Shown here: positions 35,040-43,902 of the stretch, piece by piece
How positions within the stretch are numbered: the stretch's first letter is position 1
Layout: each line of letters opens with the position of its first letter
From: a virus
Virus record (IMG/VR): IMGVR_UViG_3300032265_001317
Location: 1-64,000 of that record
Length of the DNA: 64,000 bases
Reading direction: 5' to 3' (one strand)
Notes under the pieces: generated by a model
What the model was told of the DNA's origin: nothing
The model's database searches: none
What the model saw: the letters and a program-made list of their open reading frames with translations, nothing else
Made by a program: the position numbers and the translations under genes

Positions 35040-35237
35040 TTACTTTGCTGCCTTGGCTTCCTTGCGGGCATTCTTTTCAGCTGTGATTTCGTTGCGACGA
35101 GCTTTGACTAGTTTGCCTAGTTCTGCTAATGCCTTGCGACTGCGTGTGCCAGCGGCACTGTTACCACCGGTAAACTTAGCATCTTCTGCTAGGAATTCTG
35201 CAAAAGCGGCTTGTAGTTGTGTATTGGTATCATTCAT
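35040..35237 (-). CDS. Histone H1-like (Hc1-type) DNA-binding protein, 65 aa
   Basis: 65 residues with the core FTGGNSAAGTRSRKALAELG then KLVKARRNEI, which closely follows the pattern GNxAAGTRARKALxxLKKL of bacterial/chlamydial Hc1-type histone H1-like proteins. The C-terminus is Lys/Ala-rich (EKNARKEAKAAK), as in DNA-compacting tails. It would bind DNA non-specifically, perhaps packing or protecting phage DNA. It overlaps the preceding small helical gene by eight bases and is followed directly by the nuclease gene, so it is translated from the gp47-gp46 transcript. The assignment rests on motif reading only. Confidence 0.7.
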   Translation of the reverse strand: MNDTNTQLQAAFAEFLAEDAKFTGGNSAAGTRSRKALAELGKLVKARRNEITAEKNARKEAKAAK

Positions 35238-35538
35238 GTTTATTCTCTTTTTTATTATGAACCCTGGGCGGTGAGTTTAATTTTCGAAGTGCAACAGTTT
35301 CTTTTTTTAAACGTCTGGCTTCGGCCCTTCCTTTTTTCTCAATTAGAAATAAATCCCAAACTAATGAGAGCATCTCTTTCTCTGTCTTTCTAAGTTCTCT
35401 CAACATCCTTCTAAGATCTTGAGCTCCTAGTTCTGTAGTTTTTTTTAAGAAATCTTGATTCCTGTTATGATAGTTGGCAATGGTGGTAACCATGCTGTTG
35501 TATAATTCTTTATATCTTTCAAGTTCAGGATTCGACAT
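35230..35538 (-). CDS. Small helical protein downstream of gp46, 102 aa
   Basis: Not recognised. 102 residues, predominantly charged helix (LGAQDLRRMLRELRKTEKEM, then EARRLKKETVALRKL) with a basic tail (PPRVHNKKENKHE). It overlaps the end of gp46 by 14 bases and the Hc1-like gene by eight bases, so it is translationally coupled to both. The basic tail and neighbours suggest a DNA- or nuclease-associated role, but nothing in the sequence proves it. Confidence 0.6.
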   Translation of the reverse strand: MSNPELERYKELYNSMVTTIANYHNRNQDFLKKTTELGAQDLRRMLRELRKTEKEMLSLVWDLFLIEKKGRAEARRLKKETVALRKLNSPPRVHNKKENKHE

Positions 35539-37309
35539 AATCTACATCATTACTATAGCTGGTAAACCCGTTTTCTTTTATTACTCTTAATACATTGTTT
35601 ACTCTACCTACCAATTCGTCTTTGTGACTAATCAAGTATATATTCTTATTCCTCTCCCTGGCCATCTTTTTTAGGACCGCTAGGGCACTTTCAACACCGG
35701 CACTATCCATTCCAGCATCTACAAGTTCGTCGATAAACAATAGATTAATACTTTGGTAAAGTCCTTCCCATACATCTCGGAAAGCAAAACTCAAACTTAG
35801 AATCAATCTGTTACGTTCACCGCGTGATAAATTATCAAAATCTAAATCTTGTCCTAATTGTGTAATCTCTACTGTTAAATCATTTTGGAAAACTACACGA
35901 TGTGGTAAACCGAGTTTATCGATATAGTATCCGAGACGTTTATTCAAGTAGGTAAGATTCTGATCGATAATTTTCTTGCGTATAAAACTGTCTTTGTTAG
36001 TCAGTAATTTATATAAGAATTCTTGATGATCTCTTAATTTTGAAAGCTCGTTGATCAGGTCCCAAGTTATTTCTTGTATAGCTGTTTTCTTTAATTCTTC
36101 GATTTGTTCTTCGAACGGATTGGACTTATTAATTTCGTTTGTAAGTTGCTTTTCCAAACTATCTACATTATTTTTATGTCCCAGTGCTTCTGCTTCTGTA
36201 TCGTAAAAGGTTGCAGGTCTCTTTGGTAATTCACCTATTTCTGCGATACTTTGATTAATACCTGCTAGGTCGCTGGTTACTTTATCAAAGTATGTGACAG
36301 CATCAACAAGACTTTTTTCAGCCATAGCACTCATTTCTTCGTGCTTGTGATCGTGTAAAGATTGTTCACATGCTGGACAAGTTTTATCTTCTAGCTTTTC
36401 TAATTCTTTGGTATACTTGTTTACAGTTTTATCGGCTTGGCTTAATGCGGCTTCTAGTGTTGCTTTTTGCTTGCCTAGATTTTTTATTGCTGTATTATTA
36501 TCTTCCCATTGCTTTAGAGACTGGTGAGATTCTAACTCTGCTGTAATATCGACTCCTTCAAGTTTCATTATAGCACGACCGAGATTTTCTATATCTTGAT
36601 CTTTTTTACTTTCCCAAGCACTACTTTTAATGGTTAGACTATCAATACTTTTCTGTACATTCTCGTTAGCAGTTTTAACACTTTCAATTCTAAATTGTTC
36701 TTTTTGTATAGAGTCTTTGGTTTCTTTAACAAGTGCTTTAAGATTTTCTGCTTTTTCACTAAGCATGGTAATACCTAGCAACTGCTCGATGATTTCGCGT
36801 TGTTCGGCCGCCTTCATTGACAGAAACGGCTCTGTATAGGTGTTTAACGCAACCAAGTGTTTAAACATGGTATGTGACATTTCTAGCATTTGCTCAATGG
36901 CTTTCTGCGTTTCTCTGCTGTCACCTTGACTATCATCTTCCTCTTTAGCGTCTTTTAACTGCTCATCGTTAACAAATAATCTAAGTATATTGGGCTTACG
37001 ACCACGTTCAATTCTGTATAGAATTCCGCCTTTTTCAAACTCTACTGTTACCAACATGGCCTTGCCGTTGGTTTTATTAATAAGGTTTTCCTTGCGGATA
37101 TTGGTTAATGCTTGCCCGTATAGTGCATAGCTTAACGCATTGATAATTGTGGTTTTACCTGTGCCATTACGAGACCCTGTGTCATCTCCTCCTAGATCTA
37201 GGTTAGCACCTAGCACAAGTGTTAGGTGCTCTTTATCAAAGTCTACTGCTTGGGTTTGATTACCTACACTTAGAAAGTTTTTTACTGTTATATTTTTTAA
37301 TTTAAACAT
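35525..37309 (-). CDS. 46: Recombination endonuclease subunit (gp46-like, SbcC/Rad50 family)
   Basis: 594 residues (T4 gp46 has 560). Walker A is at 45-54 (GSRNGTGKTT), a coiled coil spans ~180-450, a zinc-hook CPAC is at ~310 (CPACEQSLHDHKHEE), the ABC signature is NLSRGERNRL, and Walker B is LLFIDELVDAG near 525. With gp47 it forms a Mre11/Rad50-type complex that resects DNA ends for recombination-dependent replication and helps degrade host DNA. Its start overlaps the last base of gp47, so the two are translationally coupled as in T4. Confidence 0.96.
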   Translation of the reverse strand: MFKLKNITVKNFLSVGNQTQAVDFDKEHLTLVLGANLDLGGDDTGSRNGTGKTTIINALSYALYGQALTNIRKENLINKTNGKAMLVTVEFEKGGILYRIERGRKPNILRLFVNDEQLKDAKEEDDSQGDSRETQKAIEQMLEMSHTMFKHLVALNTYTEPFLSMKAAEQREIIEQLLGITMLSEKAENLKALVKETKDSIQKEQFRIESVKTANENVQKSIDSLTIKSSAWESKKDQDIENLGRAIMKLEGVDITAELESHQSLKQWEDNNTAIKNLGKQKATLEAALSQADKTVNKYTKELEKLEDKTCPACEQSLHDHKHEEMSAMAEKSLVDAVTYFDKVTSDLAGINQSIAEIGELPKRPATFYDTEAEALGHKNNVDSLEKQLTNEINKSNPFEEQIEELKKTAIQEITWDLINELSKLRDHQEFLYKLLTNKDSFIRKKIIDQNLTYLNKRLGYYIDKLGLPHRVVFQNDLTVEITQLGQDLDFDNLSRGERNRLILSLSFAFRDVWEGLYQSINLLFIDELVDAGMDSAGVESALAVLKKMARERNKNIYLISHKDELVGRVNNVLRVIKENGFTSYSNDVDYVES

Positions 37310-38322
37310 TAGATATTTCTATAAATTTCAAGTAGCATTGCTTTGTCAAACTGTTCCGACTCAATATTAACCAATTGTTCTGAAACAATTTGATCAACAC
37401 TTTCGAACTGCTGATCTGGATTATCGTCTACTGTGCCTTCAAGGTTAGTTTTATCTTGTATAAGACTGATCTCTCTGATGTCGTATTCGTTGACGAATGT
37501 TTCTTTGATAAAATTTGCCTCTTCATAACTGATGTCAATGTCAAGATGCACTTTTAAATGCATCTTGCTTTTCATGATTGAGTCTTTTTTGTCAATAAGG
37601 TCGCTAAGTTTAACAGTACGATACTTGGGAGCATCTGGCCAGTTAATAAATTCCGGCTCACCTCCCCATTCTAATGTCATCATACCTCTATCATCATCCC
37701 ATGCATCAGAGAAGTTGTGAGGAAACGCATTTCCTATATAGATTACCTTTTGATTGGATTGGCGTTTGTGAAAGTGCCCGCTGAACACATAGTCAGGAAC
37801 CGTAAAGTCCTCAGCATGCAATTCTCCATGATCTGGCATCTGCACCATTGCGTTCATAAAGAATTTAGGCAATTCAAAATGCCCAAACACATACTTGCTT
37901 TTGATCCCACTCATGACCTTCCATTCATCACCTACTAACCAAGGTACAAGGGTAACATCACCCCGGGTCATAATACTGTCTACAACAGTGACGCCTGGAA
38001 CGTGCCTACCAAAAGTACTCGAGTGAATGTCACGCTTGTCTTTATAAAATAAATCGTGGTTACCAGGAAACCAATAAAAGTTTTCAAATGCCGCGCCCAG
38101 TTTTTCAAGGCATCGCAAGCTGGAATCTAATGTTATAAGATTTAGACTGTTACGGTTGTGGCTCCAGTCACCTAAAAATATACCAGTTTCGCAACCTGCG
38201 GCCTTGGCTTCGGCAATGTACCAATCTACAAATTCTTCGCAGTCTTTAAGATGTGCAGTTGAGTTGCCTTTTAGGCCAAAATGTATATCAGTAAAACATG
38301 CTACCTTTTTAAACAAGGTCAT
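37309..38322 (-). CDS. 47: Recombination nuclease subunit (gp47-like, SbcD/Mre11 family)
   Basis: 337 residues, T4 gp47-sized. Metallophosphatase motifs are present in order: DIHFG (D12, H14), GDWSHNR (D52), GNHD (N88-D90), GHFE (H149) and GHFHKR (H183, H185). It is the nuclease partner of gp46 in end resection. The C-terminal ~90 residues would carry the gp46-binding segment. Stop overlaps the start of gp46; gp55 lies 45 bases upstream, so the three probably share a transcript. Confidence 0.95.
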   Translation of the reverse strand: MTLFKKVACFTDIHFGLKGNSTAHLKDCEEFVDWYIAEAKAAGCETGIFLGDWSHNRNSLNLITLDSSLRCLEKLGAAFENFYWFPGNHDLFYKDKRDIHSSTFGRHVPGVTVVDSIMTRGDVTLVPWLVGDEWKVMSGIKSKYVFGHFELPKFFMNAMVQMPDHGELHAEDFTVPDYVFSGHFHKRQSNQKVIYIGNAFPHNFSDAWDDDRGMMTLEWGGEPEFINWPDAPKYRTVKLSDLIDKKDSIMKSKMHLKVHLDIDISYEEANFIKETFVNEYDIREISLIQDKTNLEGTVDDNPDQQFESVDQIVSEQLVNIESEQFDKAMLLEIYRNI

Positions 38323-38367
38323 AAAGTATTCTCCTAACTAAAAGTTTAACAGGCTGATTGGGCAATG

Positions 38368-39282
38368 TCAAGCGGTAGGAGTAGATTCTTCGTCCTCTTC
38401 TTCAGGTACATCTTCGCTTTTTGGCATACGCATATTTTTGTATAGCTCTGCTTGCCGTGCAATTTCTTCTGCGTATTCTTGGCTGTTCTGTCTAGTCATA
38501 CTCGGTGCTAGTCCTGCTTCTTCTAACAAATCATCTCGGATGTTTTGACTTTTCTTTTCAATGTTTAGAATTCTGGTAAAGCTGTTTGTTACTGCGGCAG
38601 TATAGTAAGCAAACGGATTATCGGACTTTGATTCATCAAACTGTAGACCAATCTGACTTAGCTGTAGGATAGCCTGCCCCTTCATTTCGTCAACATAGGT
38701 GTATCCTCTCCAGTTGCTACGCTGTGCGTAACGCTCTGATAATTTGATATACATTTTGCCTAAGTTTTCTGTAATGCGTCCGTGATCCTTGCTGAAGTGT
38801 CCGGTATCTAGCGGACCTTTCCAGTGACTTTTGCCAACGCATATTAGTTCGTCTTGGTCATCAAATTTCCAATGTTGATACGGAGGAAAGTTCACTTTAT
38901 CGTGTGCATCTGCTGTAGTTTTAGTGGTCTTTTTACGACCCGGTGCTAGCGGAATATGTTCGAAAGTCATTATTCTAATTACAATATCAGTTTTGGCAAT
39001 TGTTTTGTAATCTGGAGTGACTTCGAGTAATTTGGTTTTTTTATCTCCGGCAAGTCTTAGTTTATTAAATGCTTCGATGCCTAGTCTTTTTGCCCGAGCA
39101 CGTTTAGCCTCTGCAATGGTGCGTATGTTGATTTTGTCTAAATTTGGAAGAATTAAATCGTGTTGACTGTATTCTGGTTTTTCATAGACTGAAAATGAAC
39201 ATTTGCTACGGTGTATTTCTGCTAATAAATCTTTGTTGTTTAAGTACTTAACTTTTCTTGTGGTTACAATGGGTGTGGACAT
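38368..39282 (-). CDS. 55: Late-transcription sigma factor (gp55-like) with long N-terminal extension
   Basis: 304 residues against 185 in T4 gp55. The sigma-like core lies at ~185-265 (NWRGYTYVDEMKGQAILQLS, NPFAYYTAAVTNSFTRILNI). It directs host RNA polymerase to late promoters. Residues 1-~130 are extra, with basic helices (EAKRARAKRLGIEAFNKLRL). The C-terminus is acidic (EDVPEEEDEESTPTA) and I do not see the hydrophobic tail by which T4 gp55 contacts the sliding clamp. Two late-type motifs lie in the upstream gap, one on its own strand. First gene of the 39-34 kb minus-strand cluster. Confidence 0.88.
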   Translation of the reverse strand: MSTPIVTTRKVKYLNNKDLLAEIHRSKCSFSVYEKPEYSQHDLILPNLDKINIRTIAEAKRARAKRLGIEAFNKLRLAGDKKTKLLEVTPDYKTIAKTDIVIRIMTFEHIPLAPGRKKTTKTTADAHDKVNFPPYQHWKFDDQDELICVGKSHWKGPLDTGHFSKDHGRITENLGKMYIKLSERYAQRSNWRGYTYVDEMKGQAILQLSQIGLQFDESKSDNPFAYYTAAVTNSFTRILNIEKKSQNIRDDLLEEAGLAPSMTRQNSQEYAEEIARQAELYKNMRMPKSEDVPEEEDEESTPTA

Positions 39283-39361
39283 GTTGTTATTATTTTCCCT
39301 TTAGTTGTTAGTATACAACAGATTAAACATCTGTCAACCGAATATAATTAAATTAGCCTTT

Positions 39362-39369
39362 TATTTATT
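39362..39369 (-). promoter_or_regulatory. Candidate late promoter toward gp55 (AATAAATA)
   Basis: The minus strand reads AATAAATA, 80 bases before the gp55 start. If real, gp55 would promote its own transcription. The A/T-rich gap makes chance matches likely, so support is modest. Confidence 0.35.
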
Positions 39370-39370
39370 G

Positions 39371-39378
39371 GTTAAATA
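39371..39378 (+). promoter_or_regulatory. Candidate late promoter for the baseplate block (GTTAAATA)
   Basis: GTTAAATA holds the TAAATA core. A start near 39384 would give a short leader with a good GAGGA ribosome site before the ATG at 39398. It is back-to-back with the minus-strand motif at 39362-39369. Confidence 0.4.
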
Positions 39379-39397
39379 AGCTATAGAGGAATAAAAT

Positions 39398-40594
39398 ATG
39401 CCTACAACCTACACTCAAGCCACCTACACTCAAACGATTGATTCGTTAAATTCGGCACTGGCTAAAACACAGCCCGGAACACCGGCATATACATCGATCC
39501 TAAATCAAATAAACACAGTTAAAAACGACTATACAACACAAGTTAAGGTGTCTATTGACAATGTACAAGCGGCGCAACAGCAAACAGCCAGTGCATCTCA
39601 AACCGGTAATATAGCCGCTATCTTAGCCGGCCAGGCGGCAATAGTTGCCGCTACATCATTAGTTAAATCGCAAAAAAGCACAATTGATCTATCGACTAAA
39701 TCCACCGATGCAGTAGAAAATACAATCAAACCTACTAACGATAATGCCGCTACTACTGCATCAGCAGACAAAGTGGCAAACGCAGGTGTAGTTGGAAACC
39801 CTAACGGAGATCCTAATCCTAATGCTGTAATTACTCCCGGCACTGGTAGTAACCCTGTTGCCAATGTTGATATTACTGGTCAGATGCAAGGCAAACTTGA
39901 TACATCGATGCCAAAAATACCTGCTCCGGTAACACCGACAGTTATTTCTAAAAACTCATCAGGTCCTCCGGATCACCGTGTAAAAATAATTGTGCCAGAC
40001 TCATATATTCAAATGGCAACTCGTGGAAATATCATGGATGGTAGTGGCGGCCATATTTTTACTAATCATGGAATTGTATTTCCTTATACACCTACTATTA
40101 GTTACGAGCATAAGGCAGATTACACAGATCAAAAAATTATGCATAGTAACTATAATCAATACTTTTATCAAAGAAGTTATGTAAGTCCTTTCACTATCAC
40201 TGGCAAATTTACAGTACAAAACGATGGTGATGCCATGGCCTATCTTGCCACAGTACACCTACTAAGATCGTTAACAAAAATGCTATACGGTGGAGATACT
40301 GGTGACGAAATGAGTGGGTCACCACCACCTGTTTGTAGATTAAAGGCCTACGGAGATTACATGCTTGACGGAGTTCCTATTAGCATAACTGGTGTAAAGT
40401 TTGAATTGCCAGATGCAGTTGATTACTATACGCTAGGCAACGTGTCACCTAATAGAGTATTTGGACGTACTACGGTTCCAACATTATCAAGTATTACCGT
40501 ATCATGTATTCCTATGTACAGCCGTGCTGAACAACAAAAGTTTTCTGTTAAGAGTTGGCTTGCTGGCGACCTAAGAAAGAAAGGATATCTATAA
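39398..40594 (+). CDS. Baseplate tail-tube junction protein (gp48/gp54-like)
   Basis: 398 residues. Residues 1-170 are low-complexity Ala/Thr/Gln/Asn, unlike T4. The folded part starts near 195 (HRVKIIVPDSYIQM) and contains FPYTPTISYEHKADYTDQ, MAYLATVHLLRSLTKMLYGG and PPPVCRLKAYGDYMLDGVPI, features of the gp48/gp54 tail-tube initiators of T4 relatives. These cap the baseplate hub and start tube polymerisation. It is the first gene of the plus-strand baseplate block and its stop touches the gp53-like ATG. I cannot separate gp48 from gp54 by eye. Confidence 0.65.
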   Translation: MPTTYTQATYTQTIDSLNSALAKTQPGTPAYTSILNQINTVKNDYTTQVKVSIDNVQAAQQQTASASQTGNIAAILAGQAAIVAATSLVKSQKSTIDLSTKSTDAVENTIKPTNDNAATTASADKVANAGVVGNPNGDPNPNAVITPGTGSNPVANVDITGQMQGKLDTSMPKIPAPVTPTVISKNSSGPPDHRVKIIVPDSYIQMATRGNIMDGSGGHIFTNHGIVFPYTPTISYEHKADYTDQKIMHSNYNQYFYQRSYVSPFTITGKFTVQNDGDAMAYLATVHLLRSLTKMLYGGDTGDEMSGSPPPVCRLKAYGDYMLDGVPISITGVKFELPDAVDYYTLGNVSPNRVFGRTTVPTLSSITVSCIPMYSRAEQQKFSVKSWLAGDLRKKGYL

Positions 40595-40897
40595 ATGACT
40601 ATCTACAGTAAAACAAGTCCTTACTATACCACTGGATATGCTAGCGGATATTTAGATGTAATTAATTTTAGAAATATTCCAGCACAAACTGATGACATTT
40701 ATTTTGAAATAACAAAAAATTATGAAAATCGTCCTGACCTATTGGCTTATGATTTATATAAAGATGTAGGCCTTTGGTGGGTGTTTGCTGTGAGAAATAG
40801 ATCAACAATTAAAGATCCAGTGTTTGATTTTGTTGCAGGTACAAAAATTTATATACCAAAGATTACCACAATCAGAACAGCATTGGCAGGTGCCTAA
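40595..40897 (+). CDS. 53: Baseplate wedge protein (gp53-like)
   Basis: 100 residues, about half of T4 gp53 (196). The conserved motif is ENRPDLLAYDLYKDVGLWW, then VFDFVAGTKIYIP, the LysM-like end typical of this family in T4 relatives. It joins neighbouring baseplate wedges to the hub. AAGGA ribosome site within the end of the previous gene; two bases to the next ATG. Confidence 0.85.
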   Translation: MTIYSKTSPYYTTGYASGYLDVINFRNIPAQTDDIYFEITKNYENRPDLLAYDLYKDVGLWWVFAVRNRSTIKDPVFDFVAGTKIYIPKITTIRTALAGA

Positions 40898-40899
40898 TT

Positions 40900-43896
40900 A
40901 TGCCTATTGATTTATCCGCTACTACTAGTACAGCCTTTACTACAGGATTAAAATTTATAGATCCAAAAGTAGGCAACGTACTAAACAATTACAGATCATA
41001 TACTTATAATTTTACTCTAGATGCATTACCTACGGAATTTGCAAATGACCCTAAAAAATGGGAATTGTCTGGTGCAGAAGCGGCATCGGCACCTTATAGA
41101 ATTTTAAAATCAGGCGGCAAAGGCACCACAGGTCTAAAAACTCCAAGCGGTCCAACGTCGGCGCAAGTTGAGGCAAATACTAATTTGCAAACTGATCGAG
41201 CAGCCACAGTAGAATCTATTGCGGCGTCTCAAAAAAATATAGATACTTTGCAATTTAATGCAGATCTAGTTCCTGGTTTTAATAAAAATAGTCCAGGCAG
41301 ATTTGATTTTTTTATTGACAAGTGGGAAATGACCACTTCGTACTCCCCGAGCGATTTATACGGATTTATTCCAAATGCCAACTTTAATTTCACAGTTGTA
41401 GAACCTTATAGCATAAATGGATTTCTAGAAGTATTACATGCGGCTTCAGTTGCCGCTGGCTATACTAGTTATATGGCCGCAACATTTTTAATGACTCTTA
41501 AATTCCTTGGTTATCCAGATAATGACTCTGCAGATTCCCCTGCAGAGCCAGAGGAAGTGCCGCATTCTACTAGATCGTGGCTTATTAATATCACTAATGC
41601 TTCCTTAGAAGTTACAGAAAAAGGTTCAGTATATGTTTGCCAAGCTACTGTAACTAGTGGATTTGCAGTGGCAGATAGTAATAATAAACTTAAAAAAAGT
41701 ATCACATTTGAAGGCAGGACCGTGCAAGATTGTCTTGCAGGTCCGTTAGATTCAGAAAGACCTGCTAACTATGCAGGAAACGATTTTGTCACAAAAGTTA
41801 ATCTTTTACAAAAAGAAAGTACCAAAGACCGAACAGGCAGTGATATCTATGATGAATATCGAGTATATTTTCCTGAGGTAACCGATACCGGAGACCTGGA
41901 TTATACCAAAGTTAACAAGATAGGTCGAACAAAACTGGCAGATAGCGCACAACTGTTAAAAAGTAGTGGAATGGAAGATCCACAAACTACTGAGAAAAAA
42001 ACAAATTATAAAAACAAGCCAGAGGATACTAGCACAGAAATTACCAAACTAGATCCTGCAACAGGCAAGTACCAGCTTCAATTTCCTGAAAGTTTTAATA
42101 TAAGTGATCTTATCACAAACATTATACGAGACAGTGAATTTTATGCCGACTTGCTAAAGTCTCTAAAAGAAAATTCGGGTAGTGTAATTGATCAGCACGG
42201 ATATATTGATTACTTTAGGTTGCGTACCGAAGTAGAATTATCTAAAGCAATTAACCCTGAAACAAAAAAACCAAAATCAATTTTTAAATTTATTGTTACT
42301 CCATTCAAGGTTCATATTAGTAACTTGTCAAAAGGCATACCTACTCCGTTATGGGATGCTACTAAGTATCCTCCATTTGTGGTAAGAACCTACAACTACA
42401 TGTACACAGGAAAAAATGTTGATGTGATCAATTTTAAATTGTCTTTAAATGGATTATATCATGCCGTGACTCCTGTGGAACTAAACAATGATGTAATACA
42501 ATCTACCTACGGAGCTGGTCCTTCAAATTCAACTGATATTACTTTTAAAAATCTAACATCTAGTAACGATGTAGCCCAGCTTCAAAACGGTGTGGCAACA
42601 TCAAGGGCCGGCAGTGTACCGTATGTTCCTAAAGAAGGCCCGGGACTGCCTAAATCGGATAGTCCTTACAGAAATATTGCAAGGAGTATACATACACAAT
42701 TTTTAAACTTTCACGAAGCGGCAATGTCGCTCACAGTAGATATCATTGGCGATCCTTTATATATTGCTACTAATGGTATGAATGGTCTAATCCAAAACAA
42801 GGACGGAGCCGGATTCACAAGCAACGGAGAGGCCGATTTTATAACTTATCAAGTGCCAGTTAGTATAACATTTAGAAACCCAGTAGATATAGGCAAATCC
42901 GGTTTTATGGATTTTTCTGAAGATCAGATACCCTACAGTGGCATATATCAAGTGACCAGTATCAATAATTATTTCAATGAAGGAATTTTTAAGCAACGTC
43001 TTAACATGACAAGATTAAGTGGTCAACTGGAAGGCAAACCAATTAAGGTAAAAGATTATTCAGATCTATTTGAAGAATCTGCAAATCCACTTGATCAAAT
43101 TACAACAGACACAACCGAAGGTGCGCCAAACGTTGCCGGTAAAGTATCTGATGCTACAATAAAAAGACTAGGTGGTACAGTATTATCAAATTTAGGAAAA
43201 GCTGCCGCACTAGTCGGAGCTGCCGGATTATTAAAGAATGTATCAGGACAAGCGGCAACGGTATTAGCCGCATCATTAGCAGTACCGGCAGTTATCGGTG
43301 TAGCAAAAAGTGCAATTGATACAGTCAATAGTTTGGCATCAAAAGCCACAGGTTTAATAGGGGATGCAAATAAAAAAGTTGCATCTGCACCGAACGTGTC
43401 TGCAAGTACAGATCCTACTAACAATATTACCGCCGCAGCCAAAGCCAACATACCTGTAGATATATTAACCCAGGATCAGTTGGCAAATATTCCAAAATCT
43501 GCTCCTCCTGCTACTGCTCCAGGACCGCAAGTTGATGTATCGACATTGCAAAGTTTATATAAATCTGGTGGAGTAGCGGCCATTGCTAAAGCATATGGCG
43601 TAAAAGATATTACTAATATTTCTCCTACAGAATTGCCACTAGGTACGGTAAAAATGATAGAAGAAACAATAACGCCGTCAAATCCTTTGACAACATTAAA
43701 AGGAGTAGTAGCTAATGCATCTAGTGTAGTTGATGCTTCGATAGTAACTGACAAACTAGCGTCGGCACAAACATTGCTAAATGGCGCACAATCAGTGGTA
43801 ACAATTATACCACGAGATGCTAGTCAAGCTACATCTATTTTGACCCAAGCGGGTAGTAACGTGACCAGCCCGCTAACTAAAATATTACAAGGATAA
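40900..43896 (+). CDS. Large baseplate hub-associated structural protein, 998 aa
   Basis: Residues ~135-210 (GRFDFFIDKWEMTTSYSPSD, then YSINGFLEVLHAASVAAG) and ~610-710 (YQVPVSITFRNPVDIGKSG, YSGIYQVTSINNYFNEGIF) resemble the large structural proteins found between gp53 and gp5 in marine T4 relatives; the second region reads like hub/LysM-linked domains. Residues ~735-998 are Ala/Val/Thr-rich and helical. No T4 gp27 signature is visible to me, yet the position beside gp5 makes a hub role plausible. Co-transcribed: gaps of 2 and 6 bases. Confidence 0.7.
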   Translation: MPIDLSATTSTAFTTGLKFIDPKVGNVLNNYRSYTYNFTLDALPTEFANDPKKWELSGAEAASAPYRILKSGGKGTTGLKTPSGPTSAQVEANTNLQTDRAATVESIAASQKNIDTLQFNADLVPGFNKNSPGRFDFFIDKWEMTTSYSPSDLYGFIPNANFNFTVVEPYSINGFLEVLHAASVAAGYTSYMAATFLMTLKFLGYPDNDSADSPAEPEEVPHSTRSWLINITNASLEVTEKGSVYVCQATVTSGFAVADSNNKLKKSITFEGRTVQDCLAGPLDSERPANYAGNDFVTKVNLLQKESTKDRTGSDIYDEYRVYFPEVTDTGDLDYTKVNKIGRTKLADSAQLLKSSGMEDPQTTEKKTNYKNKPEDTSTEITKLDPATGKYQLQFPESFNISDLITNIIRDSEFYADLLKSLKENSGSVIDQHGYIDYFRLRTEVELSKAINPETKKPKSIFKFIVTPFKVHISNLSKGIPTPLWDATKYPPFVVRTYNYMYTGKNVDVINFKLSLNGLYHAVTPVELNNDVIQSTYGAGPSNSTDITFKNLTSSNDVAQLQNGVATSRAGSVPYVPKEGPGLPKSDSPYRNIARSIHTQFLNFHEAAMSLTVDIIGDPLYIATNGMNGLIQNKDGAGFTSNGEADFITYQVPVSITFRNPVDIGKSGFMDFSEDQIPYSGIYQVTSINNYFNEGIFKQRLNMTRLSGQLEGKPIKVKDYSDLFEESANPLDQITTDTTEGAPNVAGKVSDATIKRLGGTVLSNLGKAAALVGAAGLLKNVSGQAATVLAASLAVPAVIGVAKSAIDTVNSLASKATGLIGDANKKVASAPNVSASTDPTNNITAAAKANIPVDILTQDQLANIPKSAPPATAPGPQVDVSTLQSLYKSGGVAAIAKAYGVKDITNISPTELPLGTVKMIEETITPSNPLTTLKGVVANASSVVDASIVTDKLASAQTLLNGAQSVVTIIPRDASQATSILTQAGSNVTSPLTKILQG

Positions 43897-43902
43897 TCAA
43901 AC

